From: a virus
DNA length: 32,242 nt
Strand: one strand, 5' to 3'
Virus record (IMG/VR): IMGVR_UViG_3300044994_000322
Location: 1 to 32,242 of that record
A program made the position numbers and the translations under genes. Below, one piece after another: positions 7,533-15,155 of the stretch. Each line of letters begins with the position of its first letter. The first letter of the stretch is position 1. Below the pieces are notes generated by a model that did not search any database, had not been told where the DNA came from, and saw only the letters and a list, made by a program, of their open reading frames with translations.

Positions 7533-8009
7533 GTGGCTAACAGAATTATCAGTAACCCATGGACATTTCCCGTCACGGTTCCTGTCGCTACGGCAAAAGC
7601 CGTATCTATGGGGGATCTCGTCGGGCTTTCTTCCAATACGCTGGTGAAAGCTTCGGACACGGCTTGGGACACTGATTTGGCAACTACGCAAACGAATTTT
7701 GCTGCCCTTTTCTTGGGCTTTTCCAACTGCGATAAGCTGGCAGATGTTGCCCGGGTTGTCGGGCAGCCGAACAACAACGAGATCACGGTGAACGTATCGG
7801 GCTGCATCGAATACGATGCAGCCCCCGGGACTTATACGATTGGGGCTTTTGTTGGACCAGCCAAGCAATCGGGTAACGCTTTGGAAGACCAAAAGGTCGT
7901 GCCTGTCGATTCCCTTACCAAAGCTATTGGTATCAGCCAGACCACTGGCACGAATCCCAGCAAGTGCGTCGTTTTGATCTTATCTAAGCTGATGCCAACC
8001 GCTCGCTGA
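7533..8009 (+). CDS. Head decoration-like protein
   Basis: A 158-residue beta-rich protein (many Val/Thr/Gly, few charged residues). It starts at GTG 7533 with GAGGG 7 bp upstream. Its place between protease/scaffold and the major capsid gene, its size and its composition suggest a capsid decoration or head-fibre protein of the DUF2190 kind. I see segments such as AVSMGDLVGLS near the N-terminus that resemble that family, but the match is weak. It has no signal peptide. Confidence 0.55.
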   Translation: MANRIISNPWTFPVTVPVATAKAVSMGDLVGLSSNTLVKASDTAWDTDLATTQTNFAALFLGFSNCDKLADVARVVGQPNNNEITVNVSGCIEYDAAPGTYTIGAFVGPAKQSGNALEDQKVVPVDSLTKAIGISQTTGTNPSKCVVLILSKLMPTAR

Positions 8010-8078
8010 TAAGATTGGGTAAGAATTTCCGAAAGGCAATAGTCTTGGCAGACCTTTTACCTTTGGGAGATTTGGAAT

Positions 8079-9350
8079 ATGTTCGTTAAAGATTCGGGTC
8101 GCACCATTGGTGAAAAGGTGCGAGAAGTAATGAAAAGGCCAGATATGCCTTTTCATATTAAGGTTGAAAGAACCGTCGAAGCCTTCAACAAAGGCAAATT
8201 CGAGAAGTCTTTTCAAGAAATGTCTTTGGCAGGATTTGCTGAGGGGCTTCTGGGCTCCAATTGGCAGATGTACCTGTTGCAATTTTCGCACGGGGCCAAC
8301 TCGGGGATGATGGATAAGAACGGGCAGACCTATTGGGGGCGGGCGCAAGAATCGGTCGTCGGTATCGATCCCTCAGCCTTTACCAACATTACGGGGCAGC
8401 TTCTCGTTCGGGAAGTCAAGCGAGGGTATGAAGACCCCAGCTTTATCGGGGACAAGCTTGTCCGCACAATTCAAGAACCCTCGGTGGCTGCAATCCTCGG
8501 GGAATTGAAAGTTCCGGGGGTCAGCAAGGCGATTAACTTGCCCACCAAAGTTGGCCCCGGCACGGCTTATCCTCAAACGAAAATCGTTGAGGATTGGATC
8601 AACCTGCCAGCTATCGCAAAATACGGGCAGATCCTCGCTATTACGATTGAAGCCCTTGTGCAAGACCGCACCGGGGGGGATCTCCAAAACCAAGCCATGA
8701 CGATTGGTTACCAGCAAGCGCTTCGCAAGGAGCTTGAGATCCTGAACGCAGTGATGGGGCTTACCAACACCTACAATTGGAAGGGGACGAATTACAATAC
8801 GTATCTAACCACTGGCAATTGGGTGAACAAACGGACGGGTGTATCTGTCACGCCGGGAAGCTGGAATAGTAACAACATCTTCAAACAGCAAATGCTTTTC
8901 TCGAAGATTCGAGACCCTTACACCAACAATGTAATCAACATTCCATTGTCGGAAATGCGTTTGCTTTACCCCCAACAAAGCGATTGGGCGTTCCGCTCGG
9001 CTTTGGATGTGACAAGCGTTTCAACGGGGCAAACAGCTACGTCTCCCTCGATTCGGTCGGAGGGACGAAACCCCTTGCAGGAGATCCCACCTGCATACAC
9101 AAGCCCGTATATCTGGCAAATTCTGACCGATGCTGGGTATACCGAAAGTCAAATTGAATCGATGTGGTGGCTGGGTATCTTCAACCGAGCTTTTGGGTAT
9201 CGGGAATGGTTCCCGATCAGCTATAGTTACGCACCAGCCGGAGCCGAGGCTGAGTTCCGTCAGGATATCGTTTATCAAGTGAAGTGCCACGAAGCTGGTG
9301 TAGCTGCGGTTTTGGAACCTCGCTATACGTCTCAAAGTATCGATACCTAA
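8079..9350 (+). CDS. Major capsid protein
   Basis: A 423-residue protein. It follows the protease and decoration genes and is the largest abundant-type structural gene of the head module. It opens with a charged helical N-terminus (KDSGRTIGEKVREVMKRPDM), as HK97-fold capsid proteins with a delta-like domain often do; a protease cut site could lie within the first 100 residues. The ATG is preceded by GGGAG at a spacing of 9. A strong palindrome/terminator follows at 9379-9402, which would favour high expression of this gene relative to those downstream. Confidence 0.85.
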   Translation: MFVKDSGRTIGEKVREVMKRPDMPFHIKVERTVEAFNKGKFEKSFQEMSLAGFAEGLLGSNWQMYLLQFSHGANSGMMDKNGQTYWGRAQESVVGIDPSAFTNITGQLLVREVKRGYEDPSFIGDKLVRTIQEPSVAAILGELKVPGVSKAINLPTKVGPGTAYPQTKIVEDWINLPAIAKYGQILAITIEALVQDRTGGDLQNQAMTIGYQQALRKELEILNAVMGLTNTYNWKGTNYNTYLTTGNWVNKRTGVSVTPGSWNSNNIFKQQMLFSKIRDPYTNNVINIPLSEMRLLYPQQSDWAFRSALDVTSVSTGQTATSPSIRSEGRNPLQEIPPAYTSPYIWQILTDAGYTESQIESMWWLGIFNRAFGYREWFPISYSYAPAGAEAEFRQDIVYQVKCHEAGVAAVLEPRYTSQSIDT

Positions 9351-9378
9351 CAACACCGGGCAAACCCCGTAGTGAAAA

Positions 9379-9412
9379 GGGATAGGAACCGGTTCCTATC
9401 CCCCGTATTTTT
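9379..9412 (+). terminator. Terminator-like palindrome after the capsid gene
   Basis: GGGATAGGAACC (9379-9390) followed directly by its reverse complement GGTTCCTATCCC (9391-9402), then CCGTATTTTT. The stem is perfect (10 bp plus a 4-base turn) and ends in a broken T-run. Since the tail genes continue downstream on the same strand, it probably attenuates rather than stops transcription. Confidence 0.65.
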
Positions 9413-9438
9413 ACCACTAACTAAATGAGAATTCAAAG

Positions 9439-9807
9439 ATGGAAACAAAGCCGATTCCTTTGGCCACTCCTGCCAAGCCAGCAAGCACGCTGCCTTTGGT
9501 GAAAACGGTTGTTATTCACCCCAACCACGAAAAAGAACCCTTTGTCTGCATGGCTGCCCATCAAGACGAAGCAATCAAAAAGGCAATGGAATACTACGGG
9601 ATGAGATCGTCCCCGAACGTCTGGAAATGCTCCGAAGCTGGCCCCGATCTAAAATTCTCGACCCCAGCCGAGGAGAAGCTGGCCGAGGAATACGCTGCCA
9701 AGCTTGCAGCCGAAGCCCCAACCAAAGTTGATTCTTCAACTGATTTCCCAAACCCTGAACCAGCGAAGCCGGGCAGCCTTAAAAGCCGATTAACCGAAAC
9801 AAAGTAA
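9439..9807 (+). CDS. Hypothetical head-region protein
   Basis: A 122-residue protein of unknown function. Residues about 24-72 form a compact segment (VVIHPNHEKEPFVCMAAHQDEAIKKAMEYYG, then WKCSEAG) that looks folded; the N-terminal 20 residues are Pro/Ala-rich and the C-terminal 50 are Ala/Glu/Pro-rich and probably disordered. No strong Shine-Dalgarno. Genes at this place are often minor head or head-completion proteins. Confidence 0.65.
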   Translation: METKPIPLATPAKPASTLPLVKTVVIHPNHEKEPFVCMAAHQDEAIKKAMEYYGMRSSPNVWKCSEAGPDLKFSTPAEEKLAEEYAAKLAAEAPTKVDSSTDFPNPEPAKPGSLKSRLTETK

Positions 9808-9841
9808 GCCGCCCCAGATATCAGCCTAAAAAGGGTAGCAA

Positions 9842-10096
9842 ATGGCCGACGAATTGACGATAAAAGCGAAAGAATCCTACACGCTGGCCCTCGAAAGGCT
9901 TATCAATTTTCGCACGGAATTTGCCGATAAAGCTACCCCTATCGTTGATTTGCCAGACGGCTCAAGGATCGACTACGTAACATACGAGCAAATGTTGCAA
10001 GATCAGGTGGATAAAGCACGGGCTTCTTATTTGCGGCAGCTTGAAGTCGAAGCTGCCACCAATCCGTGGGAAATTGTAACGGAGTTCAACGTATGA
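9842..10096 (+). CDS. Small head-tail region protein
   Basis: An 84-residue protein, mostly helical by composition (MADELTIKAKESYTLALERL and later QDQVDKARASYLRQLEVE), with a short beta segment around LPDGSRIDYVTYE. AAGGG lies 6 bp before the ATG. It resembles the small head-tail joining proteins of lambda gpW type that help connect portal and tail, an idea based on size and place only. Its TGA overlaps the next ATG (ATGA), so the two are translationally coupled. Confidence 0.6.
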   Translation: MADELTIKAKESYTLALERLINFRTEFADKATPIVDLPDGSRIDYVTYEQMLQDQVDKARASYLRQLEVEAATNPWEIVTEFNV

Positions 10097-10428
10097 CGTT
10101 TGTAAATCCGATAGAAGAATTTCCAAAGTATCGGGAATTGATGGCCCCTTATTCGATTGGGCTTACCGTCTGGAATCGAGACGAAAACGAGGACTACTCT
10201 AATTCCTATACGATCATTGGTCAGAAATACAACGATCTAAGTAAGGGGATCATCTTTGGGCAGCCTTGCACGTTTTCGCTTTATAGCGATAGTGAAACGC
10301 AAGTTAAAGTAACAGTCGGGGATCGAATTACGGACGGGACTGCGAATTACCAAGTCCTCGAAGTTACTTTCTTTTGGGGTAATTTGCTTGCTGTCTGCCA
10401 GACGATTCTGGAAAGGGCGACGCTATGA
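10093..10428 (+). CDS. Putative head-closure / tail-attachment protein
   Basis: A 111-residue protein. I start at ATG 10093, which overlaps the previous stop as ATGA; a longer frame from 10066 is inside the upstream gene. Beta-rich, with a patterned core (VGDRITDGTANYQVLEVTFFWG), which is the kind of sequence seen in head-closure proteins of the gpFII/SPP1 gp16 class. It forms an ATGA chain with both neighbours. Confidence 0.55.
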   Translation: MTFVNPIEEFPKYRELMAPYSIGLTVWNRDENEDYSNSYTIIGQKYNDLSKGIIFGQPCTFSLYSDSETQVKVTVGDRITDGTANYQVLEVTFFWGNLLAVCQTILERATL

Positions 10429-10910
10429 GTATCCCAGCCGTCGCAAAGTCCAATCACGGTAAGATACTTGAGGGGCTTGCTGAAAAGATCAAAGAATTGA
10501 TAGATGATCCTTCAAACGAATTGCCCCCAGATACTGAGATAGTTATACGAAAATACCCTAGGTCTTTGCCAAGTGATAAGACTTATCCTTTAATAATGTT
10601 GACCTATGCAGGGGATGAGGTACAAGATTTGAACTTTGAAGATTCGATCTTAGTATCTTATTCTTGCTTGATTATTATTCTAACGGCACAGGATGCGGAT
10701 AAAGCTGGGGGGCCAACGGTGGATGTCCTGCCTTACATTAGGCAGCAAGTGCGATTTGCTTGTTATGGGAACATCCCCCAGATACCTTTTGTAGATTGGG
10801 ATTATATCCCCAATCCAACGTTCGATCCTTCGCAGCTTGCAAATAATTGTGATTATTCGGCTTTGGGTTTTGTCTACAAAGTTACTGAATCCAGAAGGGG
10901 AACGATATGA
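10425..10910 (+). CDS. Putative tail terminator / tail-completion protein
   Basis: A 161-residue protein starting MSIPAVAKSNHGKILEGLAE. Its mixed alpha/beta composition, its place after the head-closure gene and before the tail tube gene, and its size fit tail-terminator (gpU/gp17-like) proteins that cap the tube. No diagnostic motif. ATGA overlaps at both ends link it to its neighbours. Confidence 0.5.
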   Translation: MSIPAVAKSNHGKILEGLAEKIKELIDDPSNELPPDTEIVIRKYPRSLPSDKTYPLIMLTYAGDEVQDLNFEDSILVSYSCLIIILTAQDADKAGGPTVDVLPYIRQQVRFACYGNIPQIPFVDWDYIPNPTFDPSQLANNCDYSALGFVYKVTESRRGTI

Positions 10911-11431
10911 GTATTTCGATCAAGCAATTTACCCAAAAGCTAACCCTTTCTTGGACGATTGCCGATGCCCTTGCTACCGGTAACGCTGCTAATCTGTCTT
11001 CAACGAAGTCAAAGTTTTCAACGGCTTTTACCTATGGTGTTGGCGACGGGCAGGTTGATACTTTGCACGAGCAAGTTATTACGCTTGCACCTTCGGCAAA
11101 TACAACAATCGATCTTACAACGCTTGCCGATATGATCACAGGGGATGCCTTCGCATTCGATGTTGTTAAAATGATTATCGTAACAATAGATACTGTTGCA
11201 GGGGTCACGGCTTCAAAGATCGTGATGGAGCCGGGGGCCAGCAACGGCTGGAAAGGATTCTGGGAAACGACTTCTTGGAAGCAATCGGTATGGGCAAACG
11301 GGGGATACATTGCCGTTAGTCCTCTTGCTGGGGTCGATGTCTCGAGCACGGAAAAGACCCTAAAATTTACGAACGCTGACAGTACAAACGCAGCTAAGAT
11401 ACGCTTATTTCTTGCAGGCATCGCAGTCTAA
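10907..11431 (+). CDS. Putative structural tail protein
   Basis: A 174-residue protein, rich in Ala/Thr/Ser and beta-forming residues, with a central VVKMIIVTIDTV strand-like segment and GASNGWKGFWETTSW. No family recognised. It begins with an ATGA overlap and ends 13 bp before the tail-tube candidate. It could be a second tube-like or decoration protein of the tail, or belong to the head-tail joint. Confidence 0.55.
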   Translation: MSISIKQFTQKLTLSWTIADALATGNAANLSSTKSKFSTAFTYGVGDGQVDTLHEQVITLAPSANTTIDLTTLADMITGDAFAFDVVKMIIVTIDTVAGVTASKIVMEPGASNGWKGFWETTSWKQSVWANGGYIAVSPLAGVDVSSTEKTLKFTNADSTNAAKIRLFLAGIAV

Positions 11432-11443
11432 AAAGGGGATATC

Positions 11444-11854
11444 ATGGCTGAACCATTATCGGGGAAATACGGTCGCGTTAATGCTGGGGGCGTGTCCCTA
11501 GAATTTGCAGGCGAATGGCGAATATCCGAAAACGCCAATCTGCTCGAAACTACAAATTTCGAGAATGCGATTACAGCCGGGGGAAAGTCCCTTGTCCAAA
11601 AGATTGTTGGACTTACAGAAGTAACCGGAACCGTTTCTGGTCGCTTCTCGCTGGGGCAGATTCCCAGCGATGTCAATATTGTCATTGGAAATGATGCTGA
11701 GATCGAGCTTGATCTAATCGTCAAAAAACCAGATATCGGGATTACCGTATCGGTGGTTTTATCTAACTGCGAATTGGGCACGGTCATTACAGACGGGGCT
11801 AACTTCTCTTGGGGTTTCCACGTCAATAGCATCGTTGCTGAGAATTGGAGCTAG
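11444..11854 (+). CDS. Putative major tail tube protein
   Basis: A 136-residue beta-rich protein. The motif order GKYGRVNAGG, FAGEWRISENANLLETTNF, VTGTVSGRFSLGQIP resembles small tube proteins that build the tail barrel, in which a short insertion-replacement sequence is typically tested against a binary on/off fold. It lies immediately before the two-frame chaperone gene, where the tube gene is expected in siphoviruses. AAAGGGG lies 6 bp before the ATG, a strong ribosome binding site consistent with a major structural protein. Confidence 0.65.
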   Translation: MAEPLSGKYGRVNAGGVSLEFAGEWRISENANLLETTNFENAITAGGKSLVQKIVGLTEVTGTVSGRFSLGQIPSDVNIVIGNDAEIELDLIVKKPDIGITVSVVLSNCELGTVITDGANFSWGFHVNSIVAENWS

Positions 11855-11860
11855 AAATAA

Positions 11861-12361
11861 ATGATGGATCGAGCAACAGTCTTTGGCCCCCAATCGGGGC
11901 CTCATGAGATCGAATATCAGGGGAAGACGTACCACGTAAATTGGTTGACCCAAAAAAGCTATGCCGAGATTGAGAAGCAAGTCCGAGCCGTATTTCGCAA
12001 GGAATACGTTGAGATGTCAAAAGGCTTTGACGATCCCAAAGAAAAGGCATCTTTCTTAGATCGGGCAATTGCTTCGCTGACAAGCCCCAGCTTCCTGCAA
12101 AAGCCCGAGGTTGAAGAGTTTTTGGCTTCCCCTGCCATGATGTATATTTACATTAGAACGCTAGTACCAGAGTTAAGAGAAGCTACCCAACAAGAAATTC
12201 AAATGTTCTTCCTTGAAGCTGGGGATGAGTTCAAAACCATAATTGACGGAATGCAAGCAGTCTGGAAGCAAGCCGAGCTTGAATTGATGACCCTTGAGAG
12301 CGAGGGCAATAAAGACCCAAAAGCAATCAGGGCAGTATTGAAAAAGCACGGCATATCCTAA
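11861..12361 (+). CDS. Tail assembly chaperone (G-like)
   Basis: A 166-residue helical, charged protein. It lies between the tube and the tape measure, the invariable place of the tail assembly chaperone G, and a second frame overlapping its 3' end is open as expected for a GT extension. A chaperone of this type coats the tape measure and recruits tube subunits during tail assembly. The start (ATGATGG) has no clear Shine-Dalgarno; translation may be coupled with the gene ending 7 bp upstream. Confidence 0.7.
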   Translation: MMDRATVFGPQSGPHEIEYQGKTYHVNWLTQKSYAEIEKQVRAVFRKEYVEMSKGFDDPKEKASFLDRAIASLTSPSFLQKPEVEEFLASPAMMYIYIRTLVPELREATQQEIQMFFLEAGDEFKTIIDGMQAVWKQAELELMTLESEGNKDPKAIRAVLKKHGIS

Positions 12362-12765
12362 GCTACGAATGGATTGCCGAACAGCTTTTTATTTACTGTC
12401 CTAACTTGACCTTTGACGATATTGCAGGCTGGTCAGACCAACAGGTTTGGATCAGATTGAGGGCAGCGATTAAGCTTGAACGATTGAAGGCAGGCAAGCC
12501 GATTACCCCCGTAACGGACGGGGAGAAGATGACGAGGGAAGAGGCTCAGAGCTATCTCAAGCAAGGGATAGCACGGCTGGGCTTGCAAGTGAAGCCCCGA
12601 AGGAAGCCCGGGGAAGTACCACCACCGCAGAGGGAAGGCCCAGCCGAAACCCAACGCAGACGCAGACGCGAGGGGAAGAAAGACAATGGCAACACCGATA
12701 GGAATGGCAAGCCAACTGGCATCCAAGTCCGTCGCAGGGCTCCAAACGGCAATGGACAAGCTTGA
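12316..12765 (+). CDS. Chaperone extension (T-like) made by -1 frameshift
   Basis: The -1 frame is open from 12313 to the TAA... TGA-free stretch ending at 12765 and encodes SYEWIAEQLFIYCPNLTFDD and a basic, Pro/Arg-rich tail, but it has no ATG and no Shine-Dalgarno. A canonical slippery heptamer C CCA AAA lies at 12316-12322 in the correct register, and a weaker one, G AAA AAG, at 12340-12346. Slippage at the first would give a fusion of about 301 residues. This matches the conserved G/GT organisation of tail chaperones. The alternative is an independent TTG start at 12406. Confidence 0.6.
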   Translation, partial: PKSNQGSIEKARHILSYEWIAEQLFIYCPNLTFDDIAGWSDQQVWIRLRAAIKLERLKAGKPITPVTDGEKMTREEAQSYLKQGIARLGLQVKPRRKPGEVPPPQREGPAETQRRRRREGKKDNGNTDRNGKPTGIQVRRRAPNGNGQA

Positions 12766-14158
12766 TCCTCAAAAGCTGATCGATAAGCTCAATGAGCTTG
12801 GGGATTCTATTCTCAAATTATCCAAGTCCGCTACGGCTGCAATCGGGGCAATTGATGCCAGCATTGGAAAGTTTGTGCAGCTTGCTTCCCCAGCCGTCTA
12901 CAATCGCTTTGCCCTAGCTGCAAAAGACTTTCAAGCCGTATTCGGTAAGATACTTGTTCCTGTTCTTGCCGATGTCACAAAGACGATTCGGGGGCTGGCC
13001 GATGCCCTTCTCAATGCTTCCCCGATCCTAAAAGCAACAATCCAATCGATTGCAGATTTTTCGGTAAAGGCTTCAATCCTTGCGGGAAAGATCGGGTCGA
13101 TGGTAGCTTTACTCGGGGGCAAGCTCGTTACCGTTCTTGGGCCTGTCCTCGATCTTTTGGATAAGCTGGTTACCAAAGCCTTCGACCCCATGATGCAGGT
13201 TGTCGGGCAGCTTCAAGGCTCGATAGGTACGGTCGTAAATAGCTTGATTTCCGTAGCTGAGAAGCTTCTGCCCCTGTTCATGGAATTGGCGAGCAACGGG
13301 CTGGCAAATACTGTTCAGCAAGTTGAGATGTTAGGTAAATTTGCCGTCCAATTCTATACAGCTATCCAGCCCGTTTATAAAGCCTTCCTTAGCGTAATGG
13401 AAGTGCTGCAAGCTGTTCAATCTGTGATTACCGATCTTGTCGGGGCTGCCCTTTCTCTGGTTGGGGTCGCATTGAAGCCGATAGGCTTTTTGCTGAAGAT
13501 AATTCTGGCCCCCTTCCAGATTCTCGGCAAGCTCATCGGCTTTATCCTGAAGCCCCTAAATTTGCTTTTGCAGGCCCTGACAAAGGTCTTCGATATCTTC
13601 GGGGAAGCCTTCTCGGTCTTCGATCCTATCGCCAATCTCTTTGATTCCCTCTTCGGTGCGGTGTCTGATGTCATGAAAGGGATTCTTGAAACGATGGGGG
13701 GCTTCTGGGATGCAATCGGGGGCCTTTTCAAAGGCTTGTTTCAGGCAGCAAGCAAGCTGGTCCCTATCATGCCGATAATCGAAAAGGTATTCAGTGCTTT
13801 GATTGATTTTGTCAAAGCTATCGGGGATGTTATCGATTGGGTAAGCAAGAAGGTCCAGTGGCTTCAAAACAAACTTTCGATTGGGGGCAATCAAAGCTCT
13901 GGGGCTGGGTCTTCTTTCTTCCCCGGGGGGCCAAAGTCCTCGGTCGGGGCTGCAAGCAATCAAGCCAGCTACACCAGCTTTTATGAGCTTGGGCAGAAGG
14001 CAAGGCAGATGGCAGCCGGGGCCTCTGAAAGCCCAGAAACACGGGAATTGAAGAACTTAAACGCGAATATAAAGCAAGTCCTGCAAAGCTTCCTCGGGCT
14101 TTCCAAAGATGAGCAAATAAGCACTCGCATGGCCCAGATTCCCGTCGGAGATTACTAA
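12686..14158 (+). CDS. Tape measure protein
   Basis: A 490-residue protein, the longest of the tail module apart from the fibre, and located right after the chaperone pair. It is strongly helical and hydrophobic in its middle (for example SLVGVALKPIGFLLKIILAP at about residue 260), with repeated Leu/Ile/Ala heptads and a flexible Gly/Ser segment near residue 410. Taking about 0.15 nm per residue for tape measures, the tail would be near 70 nm, short for a siphovirus. The ATG lies within the chaperone extension (80-bp overlap) with GAGGGG upstream. I see no peptidase or lysozyme domain in it. Confidence 0.8.
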   Translation: MATPIGMASQLASKSVAGLQTAMDKLDPQKLIDKLNELGDSILKLSKSATAAIGAIDASIGKFVQLASPAVYNRFALAAKDFQAVFGKILVPVLADVTKTIRGLADALLNASPILKATIQSIADFSVKASILAGKIGSMVALLGGKLVTVLGPVLDLLDKLVTKAFDPMMQVVGQLQGSIGTVVNSLISVAEKLLPLFMELASNGLANTVQQVEMLGKFAVQFYTAIQPVYKAFLSVMEVLQAVQSVITDLVGAALSLVGVALKPIGFLLKIILAPFQILGKLIGFILKPLNLLLQALTKVFDIFGEAFSVFDPIANLFDSLFGAVSDVMKGILETMGGFWDAIGGLFKGLFQAASKLVPIMPIIEKVFSALIDFVKAIGDVIDWVSKKVQWLQNKLSIGGNQSSGAGSSFFPGGPKSSVGAASNQASYTSFYELGQKARQMAAGASESPETRELKNLNANIKQVLQSFLGLSKDEQISTRMAQIPVGDY

Positions 14159-15153
14159 TGAGCTTAAATATCCAGCTGCCCGATTTTTCGATACAAGAAT
14201 TGATAGAAAAGGTGGCCGACCAAAGCCCGGGCACTGTTTCGATCAGCTTGGACGGGGCAGAATCGAACGTCGTTTATCAGCTTCCCTATGAGAAAAGATA
14301 CGACGCAACTGTCTTTATCTTGGGGGCAGCTTGGGTAGATTACATATCTGGGGGAGGGGCTGTCCTTCGTCGGCTGATCCCCCTTCGGCACCCCAGCTAT
14401 CCGAACCTTTACGCACGTAAGCTTTCCTATACGGGGAAGAAATTCATAGGCAAAGAGACCACCGGGGAAAATCTGCCCGAATGGAAAAGGCAAGATGAAA
14501 CGTCAATGTATTCTATCGCTGACTTCAACGTCGAATTTTCCCCGCTATACTTCAAAGTCTATACAGACGATGAGGTATATAACCCAGACACAGGCGAATA
14601 CGAGGAATGGGAAAGATTTTGCAGGCTGTACTATCAGCCTGCCCCCGATCTCATTACCATCGAAAACGGATCATTCCTATGGGCAGAAGGGCCAAAAACC
14701 GGGCAGGCTACTCCCGCAAACATTTCATACCCAGAAAGGAAGGCAGACATAACTTTAAAATGGTTATTTGTGCCTCAAGAGTACACGCACAATGCCGACG
14801 GCGTCCCCGTCAAAATCGAGGCTTGCATTGGGAAATTGAATAACGCGACAACATTCGGACGGGCAGCCGGTACTTTGCTTTTAGATTCGGTCGAATTTGA
14901 GCCGGTCACGATCCCCCTTGTGACCGATGATTGGCAAGCATATTTTGCCAATCATATCACCCTTAAATTTAAGTTTTTCGATCCCCCGAACGGTGACCCC
15001 GGCTCATCTATTCGGGGGCATAATCTGCTGCCAGATCGGGGGGCAGATAATACTTGGTCTTATTATTATGCAACTAATGATGGGACGATGACTGGCAAAC
15101 CTTTGTATGATAGTACGGACTTTTATGAGATGTTTCGTTATTGGGGGGCTTAA
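14158..15153 (+). CDS. Putative distal tail / tail tip protein
   Basis: A 331-residue protein that begins by TAATG overlap with the tape measure stop. It is aromatic-rich and beta-rich (many Tyr/Trp), for example NLYARKLSYTGKKFIG and a C-terminal DNTWSYYYATNDG. Position directly downstream of the tape measure is where the distal tail protein or baseplate hub lies. No enzymatic motif. It may be a fused distal-tail and hub protein, since no other hub candidate is present. Confidence 0.55.
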   Translation: MSLNIQLPDFSIQELIEKVADQSPGTVSISLDGAESNVVYQLPYEKRYDATVFILGAAWVDYISGGGAVLRRLIPLRHPSYPNLYARKLSYTGKKFIGKETTGENLPEWKRQDETSMYSIADFNVEFSPLYFKVYTDDEVYNPDTGEYEEWERFCRLYYQPAPDLITIENGSFLWAEGPKTGQATPANISYPERKADITLKWLFVPQEYTHNADGVPVKIEACIGKLNNATTFGRAAGTLLLDSVEFEPVTIPLVTDDWQAYFANHITLKFKFFDPPNGDPGSSIRGHNLLPDRGADNTWSYYYATNDGTMTGKPLYDSTDFYEMFRYWGA

Positions 15154-15155
15154 TT

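Noticed and set aside
12406-12765. Independent gene starting at TTG 12406
   Set aside because: No ribosome site, and the frame is open upstream exactly over slippery heptamers in the chaperone gene, so a frameshift product is the better explanation.
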